In this document: positions 31,130-42,904 of the stretch, piece by piece
How positions within the stretch are numbered: the first letter of the stretch is position 1
Layout of the letters: every line of letters starts with the position of its first letter
Source: Notamacropus eugenii
Lineage: Eukaryota > Chordata > Mammalia > Diprotodontia > Macropodidae
Assembly: GCF_028372415.1 (NCBI RefSeq)
Contig: NC_092876.1
Location: forward strand, 60,350,385-60,414,384
Length of the DNA stretch: 64,000 bases
Direction of reading: 5' to 3'
Notes under the pieces: model-generated
Told to the model about the DNA's origin: nothing
The model's database searches: none
Seen by the model: the letters and a program-made list of their open reading frames with translations, nothing else
Made by a program: the position numbers and the translations under genes

Positions 31130-31455
31130 CATCATGGGGCAGCTAGGTGATGCAACACATACAGCACCAGTGCAGGAGTCAGGAGGACCTGAGTTCAAAT
31201 CTCACCTCAGACACTTAACACTCACTAGCTGTGTGACCTTGAGCAAGTCACTTAACCCAATTGCCTCATCCTGGGTCATCTCCAGTCATCCTGATGAACA
31301 TCTGGTCACTGGATTCAGATGGCTCTGAAGGAGAAGTGAGGCTGGTGACCTGCACAGCCCTCCCTCACTCAAAACAAAGTCAAGTGCAAGTCATGTCATT
31401 ATTTTTCTGATGGCATGGTCTTCTTTGGCAACAAAGGACGAACACACACACGGGA
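31130..31455 (+). mobile_element. tRNA-headed SINE with RTE-like tail, near full length
   Basis: Head 'ggggcagctaggtgatgca' and 'gacctgagttcaaatctcac', middle 'ctgggtcatctccagtcatc', tail 'ggctctgaaggagaagtgag', 'aagtgcaagtcatgtcatta' and 'caacaaaggacgaacacac'. Best copy of its family in the window. Confidence 0.9.
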
Positions 31456-31544
31456 CTTCTCTATCATGCCCTAGAAACCCAGAAGATCTCTCTAGCCTGG
31501 GAATTTGCACCACAGAAGCGTCTGCCATTTTCTTTTCTTCTTTC

Positions 31545-31904
31545 ATTAAAATGTAAGGTCCTTGAGGGCAAGAACTCTCTTTTAGGTTTGCACTTCTATC
31601 CCAAGTACTTGGCACAGTACCTGGCATACAACAAGACTTCTGGAATATCATGTTCAATCTGATGTCACACTGCATACATGTCTCATGTCTGTCACATGGC
31701 TGTTTAAGGAACCTTGGAGCTCCACAGAATGAAGGAATAATTGAACCTGTGTAAACTGAGCCCACACATGCCTCCCAGATTATGCAGTCTACACTGGAAC
31801 TCCTTGATCACAGGCACTGGGTCATTTCTTTTCTCTCTCTAGCCCTGTGGCACTCAATCAGTGTTTAATGATTATGGAATGGAATGGAATACTGATCTCG
31901 ATAG
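31545..31904 (+). mobile_element. L2 tail with an unclassified 180-bp repeat, copy 1
   Basis: An L2 3' end (31545-31625) passes into 31640-31800, which is repeated at 33845-34025 ('atatcatgttcaatctgatg', 'tgtctgtcacatggctgttt', 'ttggagctccacagaatgaa', 'cagtctacactggaactcct'). A second L2-like tail follows. Confidence 0.65.
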
Positions 31905-32395
31905 CTAGCATTTATATTGCACTTTCAGGTTCACACAGTGTCTAACAGATATTATCTCCTTTGATCCTTACAACCACCCTGGGAAGTAGGTGCTTCTACT
32001 ATCCCCATTTTACAGATGAGGAAATTGAGGAAACAGAGGCTAAATGACTTGCCCAGGGTCACGTAGTCAGGAAGTGTCTGAGGCAAGATTTGAACTCAGG
32101 ACTTCCTGACTCTTAAGTCCAGCAGCTGAATCTACTGTACAACTTAGCTCCCTCTGATGCTGCCTGAAATCTACTCATGTTCACTCCATTCTGCATCTGC
32201 TGCTTTGCCTGGTTTTGACTCAGTGGACTATCCTGTACTCCCTGTCCCCTTGTCAGTCTTCTTTTATGTGTTCTGCCCATTAGATAGTGAATTCCTTGAG
32301 AGCAGGGATTGTCTTCTTAAATAATTATATACCCAGAGCTTAGCATGGTGCCTTACACATAGTAGGCAGTTAAAAATGTTTATTAGATTGGATAT
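31905..32395. mobile_element. MIR (minus) and L2 3' end (plus)
   Basis: 31905-32153: 'accaccctgggaagtaggtg', 'cagatgaggaaattgagg'. 32160-32395: 'gaattccttgagagcaggga', 'gtgccttacacatagtaggc'. Confidence 0.85.
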
Positions 32396-32539
32396 TGTCC
32401 CTTATCCCCTCCCAGGACTGGTGGACGCTGAGTCCCACAAAAGGGAGAAGTCATAGCTTCAGAGTTTATCAGTCTACATGCTCCCAATACCTCAAGAATC
32501 CCTAATTTCGTTAGTGAGGGTACTCTGTTTGAAGATACT

Positions 32540-32785
32540 GTTGGTGAGTCATTTCAGTCATGTCCGATTCTTTGTGACCCCATTTGGGATTTTCTTGGCA
32601 AAGATACTAGAGTGCTTTTCCATTTCCTTCTCAAGTTCATTTTACAGATGGGGAAACTGAGGCAAACAAGGTTCTTAAGTGACTTATCCAAGGTCACATA
32701 TCTAGTAAATGTCTGAGGCCAAATTAGAACTCAGGTCCTCCTACCTTCAGGGTCAGCACTCTATCTACTGCTCCAATTGGCTTCC
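32540..32785 (-). mobile_element. marsupial tRNA-headed SINE
   Basis: Reversed: 'tttcagtcatgtccgattct', 'gaccccatttgggattttct', 'ggcaaagatactagagtgct', 'gatggggaaactgaggcaaa' and 'gcactctatctactgctcca'. Confidence 0.9.
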
Positions 32786-32829
32786 TCTTGCCCCAAGAGA
32801 CTAAATACTAAATGGTTAAGAGGTCATGG

Positions 32830-33118
32830 GCAATTAAAATCATAAGATTACAGAATGACCAAGCTGGATTGGACCTAAGAGGGCATTTGGTCCTGCCTAT
32901 ACCTAAACAAGGATCCTTTCTGGTCACATCACCTAATCATTCCCTGAGGTCCAAGTGCCCCCTCCCAAATCACCTTGTATTTCCTTCATTTTATTTTATA
33001 TTCACTCAAGTGTCTACTTGTAAGCTCCCTGAAGACACAGATTACTCTTTGCATCCCCAGATCCTAGTATGGTGCCCAGCACACTGTAGTCCCTTAACAC
33101 ATACCTATTGATTGATTG
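32830..33118. mobile_element. MIR3 scrap and L2 3' tail (plus)
   Basis: 32830-32930 resembles reversed MIR3. 32960-33118 is an L2 tail ending in repeated 'ttga'. Confidence 0.65.
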
Positions 33119-33119
33119 A

Positions 33120-34650
33120 TATCCAACAAGTGGTCATCTAAACTTTGCCTGAAGACCTCAGATAAAAGAGAGTCCAATGTCTCTGGAGGCAGCCCATTCC
33201 ACCTCTAATTAGGTCTTACTGTTGGGAAGTTTTTCTTTAAATAAAATTTAAATGTATCCCTTTGCAGTTTATACTCCTTGCTCTTGATTCTGCCTTCTGG
33301 GGCCAAAAACCAGTCTAATGTCTCATGTAACAATCTCCTATATTTGAAGGCAGGTATCGTTCTCCACCTGCCCAAGTCTTCTCTAATTAAACCTTCTCAG
33401 TTCCTTCAACCAAGTCTAGAGCCTTTGACTGGGCCTTCCTCGGGAGGCTCCCTCATTTATCCACGTCCCTTCTAAAATGTAGTTCCCCACAACTGTTATT
33501 GTCTTTGATCATTATCCCAACCACTCTAATAAAAAGTCCTATTCTTTCTACAATCCCCTCTTATCCCATGTGATTTTTTAAATTAAACTAAAATTTTTTA
33601 AAAGTTTAATGTTCTTTTTATTTTTAGTTTTCCCCACCAACCTCAGCTCATTCTGAGCTCTCACCCTACCCACTTTACTCTTAGAGAACTCTGTCACATT
33701 TTTGCAGTCATCCCCTATTTACTTCCATTGGCTTCCTTCTTCAGTAAAATACTTAAAATCTCAGGTAACTGATGAATTTCCTGTGTAGCCACAAGAACCC
33801 TTCAGACAATTCCTCTTTTTCCTCCTAACAACAAGTGCTTAATAAATGCTTTTGGGATATCATGTTCAATTTGGTATCATACTGCCATACATGTCTCTTG
33901 TCTGTCACCTGTTTAAGGAAACTTGGAGCTCCACAGAGAAGGAATGGTTGAACCTGTGTAAACAGAGAAAGGTATGCCCACACGCACTTCCCAGCTTCTA
34001 CAGTCTACACTGGAAACTCCTTGATAGCAAGTTTGTAAGTGTTGTTTTTATTATTAAGAAATCTGTCTTTATGTCTCTAGAATTTCATTCTTTATAATTT
34101 CCCAGCCATCCCAGGTCAGCCTCTCCTGTAGAAATTTACTACTTAGAATCCTATTTTTTCTTTCTCCAAACACTTTAAAACTGTTCTCAAAAAAAAATTA
34201 AGGGTGCCTGCCAGTCTCTGAACAGCTCTCCTCCCTTTTTGTATCACAAACTATAAGATGGAATGGTCACCAATCCCAAAGTTTCCCTTCATTTCTACCC
34301 GAATAACTAGTTTCTCTTTGTCGGTAATAATTAGGTCCAGAATAGTAATTTTCTGTGTTGGTTCCTCTGCCTTTCCAAGGGTAAAATTCCCATTAAGGCA
34401 AAATTAAAAATTGTGAGCAACTTTGGCAGAGAGAAAAAAAAAAAAACACCAGGAGTTGCCTGGATAATTGAAATCACCCAACCACATCCCATTACATGAC
34501 GTCTCTATGCCAAGCTTGGGGTCTAGTTCCCAAACTTCTCATTTATTTCCTCTTTCTGTCCCAGTGGTCTGTAGCAAACTCCAGTGACCATAAGGCTAGA
34601 GTTTCTGCCTCCGTTAATGTTCCCCTAAATAGGAATCGAGGTGGAACCAC
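33120..34650 (-). mobile_element. L3/CR1 LINE, long reversed copy with an insert
   Basis: 33120-33440 is the reversed 3' region ('ggaggcagcccattccacct', 'ttctgccttctggggccaaa', 'ttgaaggcaggtatcgttct'). 34080-34650 continues upstream in the element ('taattaggtccagaatagta', 'ttgcctggataattgaaatc', 'ccagtggtctgtagcaaact'). 33838-34030 is an insert. Frames are broken. Confidence 0.75.
33838..34030 (+). mobile_element. unclassified 180-bp repeat, copy 2
   Basis: Matches 31640-31800 over nearly its whole length, and is likewise preceded by an L2-like tail ('caagtgcttaataaatgct') and followed by 'ctggaaactccttgatagca'. It shares no phrase with the SINE families here. Confidence 0.65.
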
Positions 34651-34893
34651 AAGTGGACAGAAAATTGAGTCTGGGTCAGGAAGATTTGAGTTCGGATATT
34701 GCCTCAGACCCTTCCTAATTGTGTGACTTTTGGCAAACCACTTCGACTCTCTCTGACTCAGTTTCTTCATCTGTAAAAGTAGGTTAATTAGTAGTAACAC
34801 CTACTTCCCAGGGTTGTTGTGAGGATCAAATGAAATAAAAATTGTAAAGCATTCAGCACAGTGCCTAGCACACAGTAGGCACTTAGCAAATGC
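34650..34893 (+). mobile_element. MIR-type SINE, full length
   Basis: 'tgagtctgggtcaggaagat', 'tgtgtgacttttggcaaacc', 'ttcttcatctgtaaaagtag', 'agggttgttgtgaggatcaa' and 'gtgcctagcacacagtaggc'. Confidence 0.9.
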
Positions 34894-35026
34894 TTCCTTC
34901 CTTCTTTCCTTCCTGTCTTCCTTCCTCCTTTCTTTCCTTATTTCCTTTCTGCCTTCTTTCCTTTTTTCCTTCCTTTATACTTTTCTCCTTTACTTCCTTT
35001 CATCCTTCTTTCCTTCCTTCCTTTGT
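34888..35026. repeat. (TTCC)n microsatellite
   Basis: Imperfect CCTT/TTCC repeats growing from the end of the MIR element. Confidence 0.9.
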
Positions 35027-36095
35027 GTCTAAGCAGGAACCTACGTGCAATACTACAGAAGATCCTTAGGGGTAACTTCCTCACATGAGTATGTTGCCTT
35101 AATTTGTAACGCTATTCATTGTTCAGCCCACTTCTCACCTCCGCCTTCCAGAGCCATTGACCAGACATAGCTCTCAGCCCATCACATCTCTTTGATCAGT
35201 CTATGAAGTCAAATCTTTGCACTGGGACCTCTAGGGATAGGGAGGGGCTATTTTTCTCAGCCAGGTCTCCATACTTTAAGTATTTTGGTCTCTAGCTGTA
35301 TCTGGGGCCATGATTGTGGTTACTGGATCTTTTCTTGAATTTCATCTCCTCTGAATCTCTGGGCATTTCAGCTGCCTCTTTTCCCACATTCTAGTTCCTT
35401 TCTCTGGTATCCAGGTTGGTAGAGAGATGTAGGCAGTTTTCTTCCTCCCTCTCCTTTTTTCAGCTCTAAGTTTTTTTTATTAGATTTGCTAAGGGACCTT
35501 AAGCTCATGAAGGTACTTGTCAGTCCCCTGAGCTGTCAATCACAGCTGTCAATCTAGGGAGGAAGAGGGAGGTTCTTGCAAATCATTAAGAAGACGAACT
35601 GGGCAGACCCATGAAGGAGACAGCACGTGTTTGGGAGAGGGGGTGACTGGATTTAGTCCTCAGGTCCTTTGGCCCTACCATGCTGTAAAAGAGATTGTTT
35701 GGGGGCTGTGGGTCAGCCTAAATGGTCGCTGAGGTCCCTGCCAAGTCTCTGATCTCCTTTGGGAGTCTCTATTTCTGAGAGTATTTGCTCTGATGAAGAT
35801 GGGCAGATATAGACTTCCCTCACTATCAAAGGGGTCAGGTAGAAGCTGGAAACAGGCTTTGATTTGGGGACCCTGGAGCCCCTGCAGAGGCCGGCAGAAT
35901 AGTAAGTGGATAGGTCAAAGAACCCAGAGCCAGACATGAATGAGCTCTTGGCTACAGTCTCAGGTTCATCTCTCACTGTCTCAGCCAACAATCATTTCAG
36001 AAAAAACAAAAAGTGAACTCTCCAGCCCGGGGCAGGGGTGTGGGGGGAGAGAGACAAGAGCCTGCTGAGATCTCCCTCCAAGTTTGTAACTGTTT
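35027..36095. other. non-repetitive stretch of about 1 kb
   Basis: No gene is assigned. 35533-35542 (CTGTCAATCA) and 35546-35555 (CTGTCAATCT) are tandem PBX/PREP-like sites. A 92-codon minus-strand ORF (35713-35991) is unrecognised, and its C-terminal end overlaps a MIR3-like tail. Confidence 0.4.
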
Positions 36096-36099
36096 ATTA

Positions 36100-36367
36100 T
36101 TGTTAAGAATAACTAACATAATAGAGTACCTACTATGGGCCAGGCGCTGCTAAATACTTAATAATGATACCTACTAAGGTGTGCTGCAGAGTGAGCCTCT
36201 TTTATTCTCACACCAACCCTAATAGGTTATTATTCCCATTTTACAGATGGGGAAACTGAGGCAAATAGAGGTTAAAGTGGCTCATTTAAGGTCAAATAGC
36301 TAGTAAATGTCTGAGGCCAGATTTGAACTCAGGCCCATAGCTCTATCCACTTTACCAGCTAGCTGCT
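36100..36367 (-). mobile_element. long MIR-type SINE
   Basis: Reversed: 'tactatgggccaggcgctgc', 'attttacagatggggaaact' and 'gtaaatgtctgaggccagat'. Confidence 0.85.
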
Positions 36368-36849
36368 ATGTCAAAATCAGACCCAAAAGTCCAGGCTTCT
36401 AGGTCACAGTCCGGTACTCCTTCCATCATATTGTGCTACCCCTCTGTAGGAGAACAGAGGTGTCAGGTATCCCCTCCTCAAGTCCTATAGAGAGAGGGAC
36501 CCATTTTGTGCCAGGCACTGAGAAGGACCTGACACCACACCCTTGGGATCTCTTCCAGCGCTAACAAAGGTGAGACACAAGACTGACTTTGCTAGCTCAT
36601 CCATCAGCAAACATCACCAGCTGTTCTGCCTCCTCCTCCCAGTGGCCAGGAACGTCACAAGGTGTGTCTGAGAGATAAGATTCTAGGAGTCAACTGGGAG
36701 GATCCCCAGGATGTGCTCGCTCTAGCCTCTGTGGGCTAGGAGTGACTCACTTCCCCTGCTCCCAGCTGCTTCTCTACTCCCTCTGAATGCACTGAAGTTT
36801 CAGGATCCAAAAGATGAATATGGAAGTCAAAGAACAGCTTGAGTGGCAG
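36368..36849. other. non-repetitive stretch
   Basis: A pyrimidine-rich AG at 36641-36642 is followed after 19 bases by GTGTGT. It is too short and unsupported to call an exon. Confidence 0.4.
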
Positions 36850-37012
36850 AGGACAGAAGGCTGGGTCTAAGGCCAGAGCACCTGGGTTCAAATCCCAACT
36901 CCATCCTGTGTAACCTTGGGCAAGTCACTTAAAACCTTGTTGTGCCTCAGTTTCCTCATCTATGAAATAACTAGATGGCCACTAAGGTTCCTCCTAGCTC
37001 TAAACGTGCCTT
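36850..37012 (+). mobile_element. MIR3-like SINE
   Basis: 'cacctgggttcaaatcccaa', 'ttgggcaagtcacttaaaac' and 'gatggccactaaggttcctc'. Confidence 0.9.
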
Positions 37013-37269
37013 AGATGTCTGAGAGAGTTTCTTCTACAGAGAGATCTCGTAGCATCATCTCTGACCCTTTCCAAAGCTGATGGGAAAGAGTCCAAAGGCT
37101 CACTCTCTCTCCACCTCTTACCTATCATTCAAGGAATTTTCTTATTTTGGTCTGGAATGTCTTTTCTTAAAAATTACTGAAAGGGATGGAATCAAGTCAC
37201 TCTACAATTAGACTGTGGACTTGAGAGTGGGATAGTGGGGTTTTCATGTGATTAGATTATCCCTAATGG

Positions 37270-37520
37270 TTTTCTTAACTCGAAAGGCCCTCCCAGCTCT
37301 GACATTCTGGGTTCCAGGGCCCTCCCAGCTCTGATATTCTCTGTTCTAAGACCCCTCCCACCTCTGACACTCCATGTTCTAGGGCCTTCCCAGCTCTGAC
37401 ATTCTGGGTTCTAAGGCCCTCCCAGCTCTGACAATTTCTATTTCAAGAATCCTTCTAGCTCTAATATTCTAAATTCTAACATCCCATGATCTATGTTCTA
37501 AGAAGCATTTCTAATATTCT
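37270..37520 (+). repeat. 33-bp SINE-tail minisatellite, about 7 units
   Basis: The first five units are near consensus ('ggccctcccagctctgacat'), then decay. The preceding 250 bp (37013-37269) hold nothing recognised. Confidence 0.85.
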
Positions 37521-37539
37521 TTGCCTTAATCTCCTGTGT

Positions 37540-37800
37540 TTCTAAGACCTCTTCTTACTTTGCATGTGACATGTCTATGACAATACACATTTTGGATACA
37601 TTTATACATGTGTTCCTGCATCTCTTTCTCCCCATAGAATATACATCCTGGGAGGGCAGGCACTATCACACTTCTGCCTTCATGTGCACAGGACCCAGAA
37701 CATAACTATACAGAGTGAAACACTTTGCCAGCCTCTAAAGCACCATATACATACCAGCTCCTATCACTAAGTACCTAATAAATGTTTGCTGATTGACAGC
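37540..37800 (+). mobile_element. L2 LINE 3' end with a MIR scrap
   Basis: 'tcctgggagggcaggcacta' and the final 'aagtacctaataaatgtttg'. 37715-37770 resembles a MIR 3' piece set into it. Confidence 0.65.
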
Positions 37801-38124
37801 AGTTTCGGTCAAAGTTCTATTTGACTGAGACATTTCTGTCTGCTATACTCTGATACTCTGGTCATCCTGAATGGGAAGCCAGGGATGGGTCTGGGCTGCC
37901 TCCTTCTGGGGGACAGTGAGAACAGTTTGTCACATTTTCTATTCTCCTTTTAACTCAAAGCTATTTCTATTTTCTCACTGATCCTCCTCACAAAGCCATA
38001 TGAAGTGGAATTGGCAAGGATCACTAGACCTCTTTTACAGACGTGGCAACTAAGGCTAAAAGAAGGAAAATAATTGGGGCAACAATGGGCCCTTTCCACA
38101 TTGAAGATGGAACTTTTGTTGGAG

Positions 38125-38378
38125 TTGCTGTTCAGTTGTTTTAGTCGTATCCAACTCCCCGTGATCTCATGTGGGGTTTTTTTGAAAGAGACACTGGAGT
38201 GCTTTGCCATTTCCTTCTCCAGCTCATTTTACAGATGAGAAAACTGAGGCAAACAGGGTGTAGTGACTTGCCCAGGGTCACACAGCTACTAAGTGTCTGA
38301 GGCTGGATTTGAACTCAGGAGGATGTCTTCCTGACTCCAGACCTGGCACTCTAGGTACTATGGTACCACCTAGTTGCC
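38125..38378 (-). mobile_element. marsupial tRNA-headed SINE, near full length
   Basis: Reversed: 'ctgttcagttgttttagtcg', 'cactggagtgctttgccatt', 'gatgagaaaactgaggcaaa', 'ttgcccagggtcacacagct' and 'gtaccacctagttgcc'. 37801-38124 before it is non-repetitive. Confidence 0.9.
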
Positions 38379-39250
38379 AGAGAATGGAACACTAACCAGT
38401 ATATAAATCGGGAAGCTTGGGTTTTAGTCTCAGCTCTGTTCCTGCCTCCCTTTGTAACCGTGGAGAGAAGGCAGATCATTCAGAGACTGGATAACAAGAC
38501 AGTGACAGCCTAGTTTGGATGTCAGAACAATAGAAGGAAACAATGTAGTACCTATGACAATGAGTCTCACCTGTGATCCCAGGAAAGTTCTCCCAGATTT
38601 AAGGTACTCTGTGGGTCAGTAACCATTCACAGAGCCATCACTCACAAGTCCCCATCAGTATGTCTACTCCTCACCGGCAGCCAGAGGACAAGTTAGTTCA
38701 GAAAAAAAAAGACATTTAAGCAGACCACATGACAAAGAAATTCTCCTATTGATGTGTTTCATTCTCCTACAGATTACCAAAGAACCAGAGGGGAGAGGGC
38801 ACTTACACAGGTAGCACTCATGACCAGGGTCCATGCAAAGAGGGTATAAATGTAGGGAACACACATGGCCAGGAACATGCATAAAGCAACCCTTCCCAGG
38901 TCAGAAGACACATATACATAGGAGACACATATGACCAAGACACAGATATTGTCAGGTAATTCACATCTCTGGCCAGTCTATGTATCTCCACTAGGCAGTT
39001 TGCTGTTCTGGGCATCTCTGGTTGTCAAGTTCTTCTCTGTTGCCATCTGTTGGACTTCAGGTCTTCAGGACTAATGGCTCTCTGCTCCCACCTACTACTG
39101 TGTGCTGCCAAGTAAGCCTCTCTCTGTCAAGAGTAAACCAAAGTCATTTGGTGCCTAACGTCTGGGGCTGTGAGTCACCAAACCTAATGAAGGGAAGCTA
39201 AGGGAAGCTGTGAAACCCCTTTCAGACTAGGATCAAGTCTTCATTATTCT
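38379..39250. other. non-repetitive stretch, with a loose about 50-bp tandem motif
   Basis: 38800-38960 holds three loose copies of a unit around 'cacatggccaggaacatgca' / 'cacatatgaccaagacacag'. No gene is recognised. Confidence 0.4.
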
Positions 39251-39254
39251 TCAA

Positions 39255-39730
39255 ACAATCAATGAACATTTATTAGGGACCTACTTAATACGTGTCAGGC
39301 ACTGTGCTAGGATACAAAGAGAAGTTGCTTCCCTCAAGAAGCTTATAATCTATACACAAAATAAACACATAAAATAAGTCTAAGACAATTGAGAGGGAGT
39401 ACTAAAAAAATCAGAAAGGTCCTCATGAAGGAAGTCACACTTGACCTGAGTTTTGAAGGAAATTAGGAATTCTAAGAGGCAGAGATTAGCAGTAAGTGTG
39501 TTCTAGGCATGAGGGCACAGCATGGGCAAAGGCATGAAGATGGAAGATGAGGTGTCATGTGTGAGAAACAATACAAAGGCCAATCGACTAAACCAAAGGA
39601 TATGTGAAGGGGAGTAGGATAAGAGTAGAATGAGACTGGAATGGTAGGTTGGAGCCAGTGTGTGAACTTTAAAAGTATCAGAAAAATTTTAATTTTATCC
39701 TAAAATTAATAGAAAAGCACTGGATTTTGA
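39255..39730 (-). mobile_element. L2 LINE 3' part
   Basis: 'aatgaacatttattagggac', 'gtcaggcactgtgctaggat', 'cctcaagaagcttataatct', 'gtgtgttctaggcatgaggg' and 'ggtaggttggagccagtgtg' in reversed L2 order. Confidence 0.85.
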
Positions 39731-40504
39731 CAGCCTGTTGCTGATTTGAAGTCTGTGGTCCCAGACAACAACCTGACTTGAGGTTAGAAAATTCCTTATA
39801 ACTCATGTTTAACACCTGATGGATATCTTGTGCCATCAGAACTTATCTTGGGGTATCTGTCCTCCCTAAAATAAATCCAAGAGCCATGTAGAAAGTAGAA
39901 CAAGAAATCCCACTTGCTTACAAAATCTTTTTTGATTGTCATGCAAATGCAGTTGAACAACTTAGCCAAGTAAGAAAGATCATTTCTCTCCATGTCTCCC
40001 TGGTCCATATTTTTGCCTTTATTATATATATTAGCCAGCGACATCAACAAAAACAAACCCCAGTTTTCTGGTCAATGTAAAACCTCATGCACTCCTCACA
40101 TTGGAACATACATACTCCTAACTACTAGGTCTTCTCTTCCTGGTTCTCTTTTTATAGGAGAATCCTTGAAAGGTCAATAGGATAAGTGTCAGGGCCATGG
40201 AAAGTGTCCAGAGGAAAAGAGAGGAGCACGTTCCTCACTGCTCTATCCTATGGGATATGGTTTAATGGGAGGTTGTCCCATCCTGGTCCAAGCACCAAAC
40301 TGACTTGACCTATCAAGGGTCCAGAAATCTTCTTCCCTATCCTCCCTCTCAGACCCTATTTTCCCCTCATGCCTGTGTCTCTGCATTCTTGTCTGCTTTG
40401 CCAGATAACATTCAGTCTAGATTTCAGAGGGAGAGATGGTTGTAAGAAAACTCCTCAATGGAGGAAGGGAGGGAGAAAGGAGAGAGAGCTGGGGCTAGTG
40501 TTTT
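39731..40504. other. non-repetitive stretch of about 770 bp
   Basis: Nothing recognised. The longest ORF is 86 codons (minus, 39796-40056) without known motif. Confidence 0.45.
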
Positions 40505-41336
40505 TAAAAGTTCAGAGTCTAGAGCTGGCAGGAACCTCATTTCATCCAGTTCCCTCATTTTGCAGAGGACTGTGACCCCAAAACCAATACATCTCACCAC
40601 TCTGAAAATTATCCTGACACTGAATGCTGCTAATGCCACCTCCCAAACACACAGATGTCTTTGGATAGAAGGGAAGGGACCGTGCTCTTTGTTATCAAAG
40701 GAGCATGGCAGATGCCATAGGAGTTGGCATTCTATGCCACACATCCCTCTAAATCAACTCAGATGGTATCCTTTCTTCCCACTCAAATTACCCAGAGCAT
40801 ACAGCTCTCCTATCTCTTTCTTTGAAGGAATCATGGGGTAGCAGAAAGAATTCAATCTAGGAAATCTGGGTTTGAATCCTGACTGATGCTAAGCAGCTCT
40901 GTGACATTCCACCAAGCCAACTCTGAGCCTCACATTCCAAGACACAATGTGTTAGAGTGGGGGAAAGGACCTCGATTTAGAGTTAGCAGACCCAGGCTAG
41001 AATCTCACCTCTGCCACTTACTATCTTGTATGACTGGGGGCAGGTCACTTCTCTCTTTGATCCTCATTGGTCCATCTGTAAAATAAGGAGGTCTCCTAAG
41101 GTCCCTTCCATCTCTAAAGCTATGATTCTCATCTGTAAAATGGGAATAATAATCCTTGTGTACCAGAGGGTTCTTAAGAGACAAATAGGTTACTGTCCTT
41201 GGTGTCAGCAAGATAGGGTTCAAATCCTGCCCCAGACATTTACCAGCTGTGTGACCCTGGACAAGTCACTTACTCTCTGTTTGCCTCAGTTTCCTCATCT
41301 GTCAAAGAGGAGAATTTAACCGGATGGTTTCTAAGA
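40505..41336. mobile_element. four MIR/MIR3 SINEs
   Basis: MIR3 minus 40505-40585, MIR plus 40830-40945, MIR3 plus 40950-41130 ('ggtcccttccatctctaaag' tail), MIR3 plus 41190-41336. 40586-40829 is non-repetitive. Confidence 0.8.
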
Positions 41337-41639
41337 TACAAAACATACACAGGAAAGCAGATACACAGTGATCTGAGGAGAAACTAGCAAGTGGAGGAGG
41401 TGAGAAGAGGCTTCTCTTAGGGAAAATGTGGAAAGCTTCACAGAAGGCTCGAAAAATATAAGCTATAAGGTTTTTCTCTTTCTCTCCTTGCCCTTCCTCT
41501 CCCACTTTGCCTTTATTCGTCGTTGCTTAGTAGACATAAATATAGAATATAGAATGTTAGAGCCAAAAGAATCTTGGGAGATTAGGTCGGTATTCTGCCT
41601 GCCTCCCCACAATTCATTTTAGGCATTTTTATAATGACG

Positions 41640-41988
41640 GTCAGCATAGACTGAGAGATCTGAGGGACCTCTGAGACCAGCTGGTCCAAGCCCCTCATTT
41701 CATACATGAAAATGAGGGCTGTGAAGGAGAATTAACTTGCCCAAAGTGGTGATTGCTGTTCAGTCCTGTCTGACTCTTCGGGACATTTGAGGTTTTCTTG
41801 GCAAAGACACTGGAGTGGTTTGTCATTTCCTTCTCTAGCTTATTTTACAGATGAGGAAACTGAGGCAATGAGGGTGAAGTGACTTGCCCAGGGTCACACA
41901 GCTAGGAAGTGTCGGAGGCTAGATTTGAACTCAGGAAAATCAGTCTTGCTGACTCTAGGCTGAATGCTCTATCCTCTGTGCCACCCAA
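41640..41988 (-). mobile_element. MIR3 and tRNA-headed SINE, both reversed
   Basis: MIR3 41640-41745, then the marsupial SINE 41750-41988 ('tgctgttcagtcctgtctga', 'gacactggagtggtttgtca', 'ttgcccagggtcacacagct'). 41337-41639 before it is non-repetitive. Confidence 0.85.
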
Positions 41989-41989
41989 C

Positions 41990-42340
41990 AGAAAAAGCAT
42001 TTGGTTTAGAGTCTGAAGTCCTGGGTTTGACTTCCCAGCTCTGCTGTGTGGATTTGGGCTACTCATTTTATTTCTATGAAACTCAGTTTTCCCACCTACA
42101 AAAATAAAGATAGGATAAAGAAGGATAAAACTATCCCTAATTTTTCCTTTACCTCTAAATCTTCCTGTTATCCTTTGGGGTAGTAGGGAGTTAGGACCCA
42201 GAGTTCAAGTCTCAGTTGAATCATTAACTCATCATCTACGTGATGAAGTCCTTCTCTCTGGGCTTCAGTTTTCTGTTCTGTAGAATGAGGGAGTTCGACT
42301 CATTGATCTCTAAGGTCCCTCCCAACTTCAGGTCACATCA
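41990..42340 (+). mobile_element. two MIR3-like SINEs
   Basis: 41990-42125 and 42165-42340. The second ends in the MIR3 tail 'tctctaaggtccctcccaac'. Confidence 0.75.
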
Positions 42341-42904
42341 CCTTATGAATCTGTCATCAGCGGCAGCAGTGCAGAAGACCCACAGTTCTCCCATCTGGGT
42401 CTAATTAGAGATGGACCCCTTAGGTGGGCAGAAACCATAGAGGGTGTTGATCAGGGAAGTGGGAGGTTGGAACAGAGTCACAAAAAGGACCAGGGTTTGG
42501 ATGATGCCCAGTACTCAAAGCTCGGACAAGAACGTTTTTTACAAGAACCAAGATGGAGAGGGGGAAAGGCTGTGGGGGCCAGTTTTTCTGGGTTGAGTAG
42601 GTTGACAGCAGCTGGTCTGGGGACAGGGCTGTTGCCACCATCTGGTCCTCTCCCTGCATCCCCACTCAAGCTTCTCCATCCCCCTGCCAAGGGCATCACC
42701 CTCTTCCGGGAGAAGCACAGACAGTGATTTGCCCAAGCAGAACCATGAAGGCTGGGCTGGAACTCCAGTCCAGTCTGCTCTCCAGGAGGTAGAATCCCTG
42801 GCGAAGAGAAGAACATGTACACAGCTAAGTGGGAGCAAATCTGAGTGGTGTCGATGTGCTATCTGTCCTCCTCCCACATCCCATAAAGTCCAGTGATACC
42901 TGCC
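42341..42904. other. non-repetitive stretch, GC-leaning
   Basis: Overlapping ORFs of 81-114 codons occur on both strands between 42420 and 42877. The mirrored frames and lack of motifs argue against a gene. Confidence 0.4.

Noticed and set aside
35134-35250. Minus-strand segment with good acceptor and donor
   Set aside because: All three frames across it hold stops. It could only be a non-coding exon, for which there is no support.
35713-35991. 92-codon minus ORF
   Set aside because: Balanced composition but no codon bias, no splice support and overlap of its C-terminal end with a MIR3-like tail.
42420-42877. Overlapping ORFs of 81-114 codons on both strands
   Set aside because: Mirrored frames in GC-leaning DNA, no domain, no splice or start context.
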